A DNA stretch of 64,000 bases. Source: Opisthorchis felineus (Eukaryota > Platyhelminthes > Trematoda > Opisthorchiida > Opisthorchiidae). The stretch lies in assembly GCA_004794785.1 (NCBI GenBank), contig SJOL01005788.1, positions 256,006 to 320,005 of the forward strand, given 5' to 3'. The position numbers and the translations under genes were made by a program. Under the pieces are notes generated by a model, which had not been told where the DNA came from, ran no database searches, and saw only the letters and a program-made list of their open reading frames with translations. Positions 45,701-58,000 of this stretch are shown here, in pieces (positions within the stretch are counted from its first letter, which is position 1; the number at the start of each line of letters is the position of its first letter).

Positions 45701-48700
45701 TCGAAACTGGGATCTGGGGGTCGGATACCTCCTTACCCCTCTTTATTCGATTATATTTTTGTCAACGTTTCCCAAAACCATTAGTCATTAGGATTAGTAG
45801 CTGGTTTACTCCCAGTATAGTAACAGGCGTTTCATAATTTAGCAAGGTGACATTATGCTGTTCTTCAAAAAATATTGCACGCGAACCACAAAAATTTGCA
45901 TTAACAGAAAAACTGAGTGTACTGGGAAAGATATCCAAGAAAACATGTACGCGTACTGAGATTTCTGAAACAGAAGATAAGGTTGGTCGCTCAGATCGTT
46001 TGGTTGTTGGTTGAGTTGTTCGCTGAGCTTGGAAAGTGTGTTGCAGACGTGTCCTCATCAATCGAGGTGACATCATCAGTGCGATGTTACAATAATACTA
46101 ATAATAACACTGCTACTAATAATAGTAACAATAATATTTCAGCTGTATTACCCTTTGGGTGCCTGGTTGCCGTACAAACGCGAAGGAAACATGGGAGCCT
46201 CCCAGTCAGTAAGTTCACGCATTAACCACCGGGCTATCTCGAGCTCACGTTCGAGCTCGCGCTTTGTTGTGAAGAGCATAGGAGTTGTGCCTTGGTGGTT
46301 GTGCGCGTGATGGGTGTGCAGTGATGCGCGAACTTGCAGAAGATTTTCAGGCCTAGCGAAAAACTCGACCACCATCCAAGTTGTCCTTGCCGTATGCCAT
46401 CATGGGGATAAAAGCCAGACACCAAGACTACGAACCGGAATCTCACAGTTAGGTATGCGCAACAAGCTAAGTCCATATTGGCAAAAATGCAACCCACATG
46501 TGTTTGGATCGGATTCCCCGATGCATCAAAGAAATTTCCGTCCCAGTATGCCCACGACTGGAAATGTTTGTCGGCTTGGTCCAACACGTTACTGCACTCG
46601 ACAGTATTGATCGATTTCGGATTACCATCAGGCCCACAGAAACCGAATTCGGTCAGAAATCGCCCACCTCCAGTCTGTTTGACGGCTCTGGCGCTGTTCT
46701 CAAAGGAGGCCGGAATAAGATACTGTTAACAGGGGTGAATTGGTCAGTAAAACGCTGAATGTTTTCTCGAATAAATCATAACAAACTTTCACTTGTTCAG
46801 GGTGGTAGAACTTCGTCCAAAAATTTGGACACATTTACATGTACTAACAATCCAAATTTAAGGGTAAACATCGTGTTTTATTCATCAGACTCATCTGGAC
46901 TTTCAACACTATTATCTAGATAAAAGACAAGACAGTATTAGGGAGAAATATGTTGTACTATGATTCGTAGACAACTATCTGAGGACCTGAATACGCTAAA
47001 CCAGTAACTAGAGGCCATGTTTTGTATGAATTGTTAGGATAGTACTGAAAGAGGACAATTTTGTAACCTGGTCAATCCAGAATTATCAGTATCCCACTAG
47101 AAAATACCGTGATACGGTATATGCCAATGAAAGACAATGGTATGCGCCCACAGACACCACGGAGGCTAGGGCAAGTTGTAATGAGACTTCTAATGACGAT
47201 GATTTTGGGATCGTGCGCTTGATTACACAGTCTGACAGCTTAGGTAACTGGGCAAATGAGTCTGAGCATCTTAAAATGTTGTTAGCCCTTTTGCGACTGT
47301 GGAATATGTTGTAACCGCTAAACTGCCTGATCGTTTCGGGATGAAGAACAACACGGCCCATCAGGAAGTTGGTGCATTTAGCCAAGAGCGAGTACGCTTC
47401 ACCAACAGCAGACGTAACTTATTGGTTAAGGCGAACCACTAACAGACACTAGATGCCCCACCGAATGGGCACGCGCAGAGACAGACAAGCACACAGAGAC
47501 CAGAGCGCATGAGAGCGAGTGGTCTACTGCTCGCTACAGAGTACACCTTTTGCCTATTCAGTTAATATCGGGTCCTAATCAAAATTTTATTTCCTAAAGC
47601 AGCACGAAAACGAGTGGTGGCTGGTTACGGGATTCATCGATTTTACATTCACATCAATCCCGTTTGAATTGTTCTCCTCCTGTCCTGAAAAATTATTCTG
47701 GTGTGTCCGCACCAGAGATCAGTAGCAATGAACCGAAGTTTTGCTCCTGTCAGAGCTTATCGGAAATGCATACCCTCAACAATTTCCGGGAGGTGATTCC
47801 CCTGAACTCTCATGAGCCACCATGGTGTTAGGCGTGCATATTTAGTCAGCTGATTCGACTGGTTTGCCCTCTCATGCTTCGTGACCGGTTGACAAACCTC
47901 TCGTACATACTATTGATGCATTGTGTGCTCTGCTCACTGATTTTCTCCTCATATCACCTTGTAAGGTGTCAGATCAAGAGGCCACATTGCAGGAATAACA
48001 GGAACAGATTGCAATGCACACTACGTTCACCGCTAACAATAAATACTCATTTTCAAATTACTTTAATGTTAACAGGAGACTATTTGAGTCTCTCAGTTGG
48101 GCTATTATTCAACAGAATGTGCTGCACAAAGACCGCCTCCTGTTGTAACTGGCATGATATTCGGTATATTCGCGGTATATTTGCTCGTCAGAACACACTA
48201 CTCATAAGGTTGCTGACACTCCCGTTAACACCAAAGGAATATGTAAGCTAGTATGTAAGCTAGCAATTTCATGTTCAAGTAGAACACAGGGTTGCTGAAA
48301 TCTCTGGAACCACGCCCATCTGATAAGTCGCAAGAGTGACGAAATCGAAAGAATAATCTGGCCCTACATCATTATCACCAGTTCAGATTTCTATACCCGC
48401 CAGATGATCCTATCATATCTGAAAACTGGTATAAGGAAGAGGATCTATTCAAAGTGAACGGAGAAAATCTGAATGACATAGACGGCGTTCCTCTACATCC
48501 CGTCGCATTGTTATATCTAACTACTGTCCCCGCTCCAGTGCCTAGTAGCGGAAAAAGACAGCGGCTTTATTGCAACCAAGTGAGTGCGCGCAAATACAAC
48601 GGCCTCGCACCATATTTTGAAAGGCACGGTCTGACCTCGAACCAAGGCTTTCTGATTGGCGTTTAGTGAAGATTGAGGGTCTCAGTAGGTTTCGGGTATT

Positions 48701-48967
48701 CTGGGAAAATTTTCAGGAATCTGACCTTCCTGACACGCATCATCCCAGATTTCATCAGAATCTCTCAAAATCGTTCATAAGGGTCCCGCACGCTACCATA
48801 GTCAGTCGAGAACGTGGGAAATTTTGACTGCTAGAACCGACTACAGACTAATTTAAATGGCTGATTTTCGTCCGTGTCTGCAAGCATCGAAAGACGCTGA
48901 CACAAGGGCGAAAATTTTATCACAAATGAAATTGAGACCGGCTGTTACTTTACAGGCTGTCATAGGA

Positions 48968-49006
<39 letters not shown>

Positions 49007-52000
49007 TGCAGACTGATTCACTTATGCTACAAGACGACCCCGTGTCCACCTTCAGCTGAAATGAAAAGTGTGTCAAATAATTAGCAGAGCCAATTTCTCG
49101 GAATTATGCTGCCTAAGCACGATAGATTCGTTCGATCTCCGACAAGATTCTCCAAATTGTAAAGATTGGTATTTTGTGATGTTTTGTCCCATCCGACTGT
49201 CGGAAATACAGCATTAGCAGTATGAAGAATCTCAATAATGCCACTACTCGACGCAGTAGAAAAACCAACGTCAACACGGGAGCCGCCTTAATTTTGCGTA
49301 TGTAACATCTGAATACCAAGTTTGACATCGGAGGAAATACATGACCATTCACATCAACCAACGTGTCGTTTTGTTGCAACTGGGCACAGCATCGGACATA
49401 ACCGTTATCTCGGGTTTTTACATGGATGCTAATCGGCCAGCCACTCAGCCACACGTTGCAGGAAGTGCTAATGGAGAATGGGAAAATTTGAATGTGAGTT
49501 CTCTCTTCGCTCCATTTCACCCCACAGTATTTGTTGCGTCACTGAGCATCAGAAACTTAAATTGCTTGGAGCATACTAGATAGAATGGTTTAGGTTTATG
49601 TGATGTTACTCAGAGCTCTGTGTTTCTCCATTCCTGATGCATCCACTGTAGCAACGAACACTTTCATACTTACTGTTTACATGCAAAATGTGAAAGGACT
49701 TAATAGTCAGAATAAATCACTGAAATTGGATAATAATGATGCTTTTGAAACTGGGCTTGAGCGATTCACCGAGACGCAAGCTGCATTAAACTTAAAAGTC
49801 GTAGTCAGCCCTGTGTTCCGTGCGACACCTACAACTCACTATGAGTCATCCCAAAATTGTAGGCAGAATTAGACAGATTGCAAAGTTTGGCAGCCATATG
49901 TCCAGTAAACTGCACCTCTTGGGTTACACCGGTTATTGTAATTGTACAAAAATGATATCACACGGTCCTGTGGTGACAAGAGGCATATTGGAAAGGTCTA
50001 ATGGAATAAACGTGCTTTTCAATATAGATTCTTTTAACGCTTACCGCGATCTCGTGAACATAATACCCGCTGAGAATCGTGTCGATAAACAGACTCCAAT
50101 TTCGAGTTAGTTGTGCACCGGTACATTGCTTGAGGGAGTGCCATTTGCCATGGCATATATGGATGACCTTAATATTGTAACTTCATCCGCTTGAGCCCAT
50201 ATCAATAACCTGAAAGTAGTTTTTTTCAAGTTCAAGTCCCTTTGATTCAAGTTCAGACTGATCACTCATGTTACCAAGCGTTTACTACTTAGGTTCTAAG
50301 AAATATTCAAGGTCATGGCCCAGACCCAGAACAGGATCGGGACATTGTAACAAAGCCTGCACCTTCGAATAAATCTCGGCTGCATTCGATTTTGGGACTC
50401 ATCAGCCAATGTGGAAGTTTTGTTCCTCAACTGCATAGTCTGCGGTCTCCAATGAGTGTATTATTTTCAGAATGCACTAAACGAACTTTGTCCAAAAGAC
50501 GTGAGGAATCCGCCTCAGTGATCGAATGCATCCTCGATTCAGAGGTGCCGATTACACATTACAATCTAACCTATCGTTTCAGCAGTGGAGCCTCTGAACA
50601 ACACACATGTACCATTCGGTTGCACCGGTTTTCGAATAGATCCAAAAAGGCCGTTTGCCATGCGTCTCTATCACTGAATGCACCGGAAGGGAACAATGCC
50701 CAAATCTAGAAGCAAGCAGTGGTCCTTGTTTTTGCGGTTAAAAAGTTTCACAAAAAGTTAAAAGTTCTGAAATTTATCCCTCCGAATGGACATAAACCAC
50801 TACTAGCGATAATCTGATCCAAAAGGGGTTTTTTATGCACAGCGATCGACAATTGTGTTACTCAGTTACGACTGTAAATTACAATAAAACGCAATATCCA
50901 CCTTCGACAATGCTTACTCACTTTCACGTTTAATTAATACACAGATGACAAACAAGAAATAAGACGGTGTACTGAGGCATATTGAGAGATAAAGGTAAAA
51001 TTTTCAGAAACCTTACCGTACCTGCCAGTTACAGCACAGGTGACTGTGTAAGTAACGCCGAAAGCTCCTGTCCCATAAGAGCAGGATGGCCATGAAAGAT
51101 TATGGGACCAGAATATTAGCAAGTTTCCTTGCGAGAACAGAGTTTAACATGCAATGATAAATGTCTTACGATATGAAACCCTATTAGACATTCCGAAAAT
51201 TTGCAGAACCGTGTTTTTCACCAGATGCACTTAGGCTACCTCATGTAAGCAGGATGGAGTCCTTGTTCCACAGACGTTTAGTAAAAAATCGGTGGATTCA
51301 TAACTGGGTTACGTTTCATCAGGTCAAATGAATAGATTACAAGGTTGACCGTTGCAGTGCAGACGTAGGACAAGCCAGCAAGATATCCTTCGATTAGTCA
51401 ACTACATCAGGGGGTGAATGTCAGTTAAAAGGTTTTGTCGGTCAGTAAGCGTGCCATACTCTTGGGGCTGCTGGGTTGGGGGATTTAAGATCATTTTGAT
51501 CGAACACTTTATTTGATAATTATTCTTGGGGTTTTCTAGTCTTTGTGGGTTCATAAGTGCTACGGTAATATGGTTAGGGGGTGCACGATCCTAATATGGT
51601 AACATGCTGTGAAGCCGGAAATCCTGTTACTCCTGAATAAGTCCTGGTAGATGATGACACAGCAGACCCCACTGACACTAAGGCCGAAGACTATCGGGTG
51701 TAGCGCCCAGTGCAACCCAACTCACTCAGTCATTCCACGATTAGGAGACTTGTGGTGGGTCAGAACTAGGTTCCATACGACGCACAATATTCAACTGTTT
51801 TTAATCATTGTCTGAAAGAAGAAAAATGTTGAAAAAGCATGGGTACAGATGGGGGTTTCGGCTGGTTAACCCACTTCGCTCACACGACAAATCGCCAGGT
51901 TGTCCTGTGTCATTGGTATCCTGGGGTGACTATGAGGGTTTGGTGTATAAGACCCGTCTATTAAGGTTAAACCTTGGTAGTAGTTGATTTCAGTGGCATA

Positions 52001-55000
52001 GGATTACCTGTGTGCTTCAGGAGGTCAGTGTAGAAGACAAAGTTCTCTGTCTTGGTTTTTCCCCAGCACTTCAAATCGCTCATTGGATCCATTTCCATAA
52101 AGGACATCATTGGCAACGATCACCTGACTAGCCAGTTAACCATCGGTCAATAGTTGCCGAAGTACAGAGTTTACCTTGTAAATCATAAAGCTACGCAGAG
52201 GATGAATTCCACTGTCACTCTCCAGTATCTTCATCCCATTACCTTGTGCTTCTCCAAATTGGGTACAAGAACGTGTAGCCGATGTAAATACATGGTCAAA
52301 CTGTGTATTATGCAGAACTCCGATAACGTTTACAATAATTAACATCCAGTTAAAGTAGTAAAACCGTACCAAAAATGGTCAGCATTCCGGCCACCGGAAT
52401 CACCTAAGTATAGTAGTTGGGATGGTAAATTTGTCAAGGCCATTCATCAAGACGTCAAGTTGCATGGTTTGACTTGTCGTATTTTACTCTGGAATGACGT
52501 CGGCAAGATCCAGCTTGTTTTTTAGTATTTGTTTAATGACCAAAAGTTGAAGCAAAATGCCGTGTCTCGACTCTTTCCAACATCTCCCCACAATACTTGG
52601 ATCTGGACATGTTGGTTCCAAACGTTATGATAGTTTATGGTCACCTAAGTTTGTCTCCTCGACCATACCTGCTGGCCAAAAGCAACATGTTCACGGTGGA
52701 GGAAAGGCTTTCAATATGTCGGAGTTACAGCTTCCCTGTTATAATTCGCTGTATGTTTTTCAGCGTTTTGCTGTACCAATGGGTAATATAAATTTGACGT
52801 AATAACCGCTAAACTTTGTGGGCAAATACCCTGTTACTACTTGCTAGACAGGACGTTACAACGGGTTGCTTAACTCGGACAGTGTAAACTCTGAACCTCT
52901 GAAGAAGGATTTCATCTCTGATGTAGAAGCAGTAGAGCAGTGAACAATGTGGCCCAAATTTTCACCAGTTATCTGAGAACGGAACCATGATGTGTGATCA
53001 AGAATGTCGGTGTCAGTTCCTTCGAAATGGCAAAGTACGGACGAGGTTAGACATCGCAGTCAGTTTGTGGTTGCTTCCTTGCATCAGAGAGCTGTGTCAT
53101 TTTTAAGAACACTTTGTTCTTCAACGTTGGTTACCTCCCTCCGCCTAGACCAAACTTGCCTCCAGCGAGGCAGTTCTGTATGCTTCAAATGAAGCTATCA
53201 AGTGCAAACAGCAGTTTGCGCGTACGCTAGAATACGTATTCCTTATACGTTAAGTACAGTCACATTGAGCCGACAAAACTATGCCTAGCCCGTCGGACGT
53301 GATTTCCAGCTTTACGTTACTATATTCTTACACGCAGTAGCCTTTGGCAGTGCATTTGGTATTTGGCAAACTATAGCATCCTTTGTCTAATCCTAGATTA
53401 TTCTCTCATTTATGTAACTCATATCACGTTGACCGTCTTTGCAGAAAATAATTTTATCGAAAAACCTGTAGGATGTTTCGTGTTTGCTCACGAGGTTATT
53501 CCGACGCTTGGAGTTATTGTCTGTTTAGTGGTAGAAAGTGGTGACATCGATAGGGCTCTTCTTGGTGTAAGCAAATAGACAAGACAAATGAAGAAACCGA
53601 CTAAGATTCCTCTCAGTAGAGTTTAGTCATAAAAGCAATTAGTGATTACATCACATAATTAAGAGGCTATGGAGAGCAGTTTTACTGGTTAAAATGGGTT
53701 GTTTTAGAGAGGTTATACGTAGGCCACAGCGAAAAGTGGTGCACATACCAACAAGGAATGACAACGTGCCAGCAAGTGACTCTCTAGTTAGGTTTTGTTT
53801 AGCAACAACTAGGCTAAGTAAAAGGACACCAAATTTCAGATATCTCCGAGGTCAACTTGCGTGGATCCACCGATATAGATAGAAGAATATTTGCTGTATA
53901 CCTATGGGATAATCTTGGTTATGTGGTGAGCGAGATGTAACACTTTCAGTCACCCAGTAGGTATGCATTTTTAGGATGTCAGTTGCCACTGGTGTGCAGA
54001 TAGCGTGCTTCCTACAGCCATACTTTGCTTCCAATTAGGAAATTTCGTATTACGGAACATTTACGCGTTGCAGTATAGTAACACTCTTCCTCAGCATGTC
54101 TGTCGTTTAAACGGCAGAGACGATACTCATGTTTATCATTTCTGTTCTACTCGCCCATTGATGAAATACAGCCTGGATGAATTACCAATCTGATATGTCA
54201 CATCAAAAAGCACACTAAATGCTAAGCATGTTATCAGGCCCATCAACGCTGCGAAGTATAGGACGAGTGATGTGTCTGATTGTACCAAGTCAATTTAATT
54301 TTCAAACAAAAAGTAATTTCAAGAGCAACATATCCCATGTTCGCACAACATCTCAACTCACCATATCACAAATGGCTCTTTCCATGAATGTCATATTCCT
54401 TGAAAGATCAGCCAACTGGAATAGCCAACAGTAGTAGTGGTAAGACAAGACGCTTTTTCTGGCGGCTTCTGGGTCAGTCAATGAGCCAGGCACGCGGCTG
54501 AATCCGGTTCCAGATCCGAATATCGTCGGTCGGAAGAAGACCGCGTAGGTGAGAGGTTCGTAGAATATTAGTGTTTCCGTATCGACTTTTCTTATTCGAT
54601 CCACCAGATAATCATAGACAGGAAGAAGGTAGTTTCGTCCCATGTATGCTGCAAAAACGCAGATGAAATAAAGTGATTCTGTACAACCATGAAACAAACA
54701 TAGATGTACAATCATACTCGTAACTCTTATTTACAAGGTTTCAGGACATAGCAAGGCCCACTTTGTTTTTCGCAAGTGAGCGTCACAGCAAAACAGAAGC
54801 CTGCTAATTTCACATGAAGATTCCCAAACTGCTTCTGCAGCATGCGCTTCTTAAACTGCCTGAAATTGGGCAGTTTTGTCTTCATGACTCCATACGAAAC
54901 TTAGTTTTACATAAACGCGCACTTTTCATTTCAGTCGACTGTGCGGCTTGTGCACTACATAAAGCAGATTGGTCGCTACACCGTGCTCTTCCTAAATAGG

Positions 55001-58000
55001 CCCTGAAAAACGGAGCTTGAGTGCCCCCAAAATGACTGGTTTGACAGTGCGTGCTTGGAGCCTATCCACCTATAGACAGCGTCTTGAGAGACCAGTCCAT
55101 TTGGAAGTCTGTAGAGGTCGGCCTATCGATTGACCACTATGAAGGAACACAGACGATAGGTTTATTGGAGCAGATGCCAGGAGTGCGCTGGATCTGTGCA
55201 CGCACACAACTTATTCTGAGATATCTAGCAGCTGGCTTGGCCGTTTGGAAAAGCCGATGCATCGCAGGCTCCGGCGGATCGACGTACAGTCAACAGGTGA
55301 GGATGCTTAGAATATGGTGCAAGTTTCCAGCTAATCTGAATGGCGGGTGGGTGCACCTGATTAAAGAAACTTCAAGCACAGCGATCGGTCGGATATCCGA
55401 AAACAACGTTTTCAGAATTGGTACCGGGCTGAAAAAACGTATACTAATGAGGTACACACTCTACTGAATCCATTGAAACTGTTCGCGATGACAGTTTCTG
55501 GTTCACTATTTTTCAGTATAGCACAACTGACGACAGGAAAAACGACTATTTTGGGGACTATGGGCAAAAAATCGGCAAGCACGAGCGAACCTTATGAAGC
55601 CCCACTGGTAAACATTTGTTGTCCCTGTATTGAACCAAATCCTGTAGTAGGCAAAGCACCATGATCATTCAGTGGAAGTGAATAGCGCAGAGAATCTCTA
55701 AGCAGTCTACGGTAGGAACACATGGTGACAATGTATAGACAGCGTGACTAGCATCCGTTCCTCCCGATGTGCGACCCGTCGGTGGTTTTTTGAAGTATGA
55801 CAAATTATGTTGAATTTTGTGCTGCTCAGCGCTTGTTAAGTTATCGACCGTCAATCGGCCATTAGCAGTTCGTGACATATCTCTTCAAACAAATTTTTGA
55901 TGTTCATGCGCATGACTTTATACATTTCTTTGGTGAACAGGTGCTCCATCAATAGATGGAAACGGAAGAAGTGCTTCATAAGAATTGCGTCACTATGATA
56001 AGCACGAGTGCGAGTTTACTGGAAAACGTTAATCTGCGTAATTTTCAACTCCGAGTAGGCCCCTAAAGTTCGGATATCTCGGTGTACGGTTTGTTTTGAT
56101 CTTTCACGGCACTTCCATTGTATTTGATACGCCGACAGTCATTCGCATTTTTGTAGCACTTAATCGCCGATGACTGGTTTCATTGATGCGATCAAATAAA
56201 CTGTCTCTTGGTGCCGTCAAAATAGCTTTGTGTCTCGTGTTCTCCAACATGATTGTGTGCTTTTGGTTCCTCTAAAGCTTTTAACATCTTTAGCTGGAAC
56301 CTTTGAGTCTTTTCGAATAATGTACGAATTTTTGGCTGCTGTCTTTCCTTAAGGATGCCCAAATCGAAGTGGCCATGCAGAATATAGCCGAGTTAAGAAT
56401 GTTTTTTTCCTCAAAATGTTCCGTCATAAAAACGCAATATCGGTTTTGGTAGCCTATGAAGAAGATTACTAATGATACCAGATGATATCCTTATGGCCTT
56501 TCTTCACTCCATATTCTAGATGATGCTCTCGAAAAACCCCATTCTGCGTTTAGGTGGCCATAATGCCCAGGTGTTATCCTCTATTTTAGGATTTTGGTAA
56601 AGCTGCGCGCACAGCCCGTTTAGATTTTTATACGCTTTGAGAATCGGCTTAGCTTGACAGGAGAACTTATTGTTTTCGGATGCTATCCTCAGTTAGGGCA
56701 GAGTTCCAGATTATCAGTGTTGAAACACCTACTGCTCTACAGAAGTAATCTTAGGGGACGCCAAAGGCGCGTGTTCAAACCGCAAGCGGTGCATTAAAGT
56801 TATGCACATCCTACTTTCAGTAGCGTTGCTATCGAGTTAGCCACTTTTTCTTTTTAGGATAATTTTGTCTTAATAAAGCGGCATGCCGGAAACAGCTTCT
56901 GGCTAGCTTGGTTTACAGCTACCACACCTTATGATGCCTCATGCAGGGCGATACCCGTATAAACACACCTGCACCGTTTTAAAGACATCATTAATGAGAG
57001 ATTCAGCTGGGTTGAAGGTGAGTCTCCCGCAAAATCAAATTGGTTTGCAAATGGGTGTATTTCGGTAAGCATGCCATACCGTTTCTTGCCACACATTGTT
57101 CAATGGACATTAGGTTTAGGCCACTAAGCTCTGCGGTTGGGCAGGACACCAGCTGATCATTGCCCCAAGCTTGGAGCCTAGAATTGCGACATAGTCCGAG
57201 AGTTTGTATGTTAGGTCACTCCGAACCTCACCATGTTTGTTGTAGTGTTGGAGATGGAGTGGTTTGGAGACAGCAGGAGCCAAATGTCAAATGACGTAAT
57301 GTCAACTCAAGCTGAATGAGTCAGAACAGGCGATAAGCTCGGTGCAGTAGTGTCGCTAAGCCAACCTAGAGCTATGTATCTTTGAAGTAGCAGGCAAGGC
57401 AGAAAACCGGATTGATTTTAGTATGGAGAACCCGCCCAAGCTGGTTGCCGAACAGAATCTGTGAAATGGCTCCGCGGGATCCTTGTGACTGCTGAACTAC
57501 CAGGGATAATGCGACAGGAGTTTGCTGTTGGGCAGTAGTGGAAGCAATTTGCGACACTGCTTGGTTCACACTGACGGGCGGTAACTGGATAAAAGGGGTA
57601 GACAGGCAAGTTTTAGCACTACAAACGTACACTCCGAACCTGGCATGCATGCTTGCAATTCACATCATGCTGATCAGTGACCCACTTCACCTAACCAGAA
57701 TAACGGAAATTCCAGAGTTAGCTGTACTCAAACAGAGCGGTGGATAACATCGTAGACCTGTGGGGTCAAAATTCTGGGAACCACATAATTGAACGTTGTT
57801 GATTCCATGCATGTGGTTCCGTAAACAAAGACCCATCAAGATCCTTAGCTATTCAACGTGGAGCTATTCGCTTGTAGACAATCCTCAGATTTTGGCTGGT
57901 TGTCTGTTGTTCATACCTGTTTAACATCTACCTGTCTTAAAATACACAGGAACTCTCTTCACAAATGATAATTTCTTTGTGTCTCGATAAAATGAAGGCT

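Noticed and set aside
50934..51122. Possible extra endoglycoceramidase exon between exons 2 and 3
   Set aside because: Exons 2 and 3 join in phase 0 into continuous GH5 sequence, so no exon is missing there.
55051..55467. 138-codon plus-strand frame as a gene in endoglycoceramidase intron 1
   Set aside because: No domain, no splice context and no repeat partner could be recognised.
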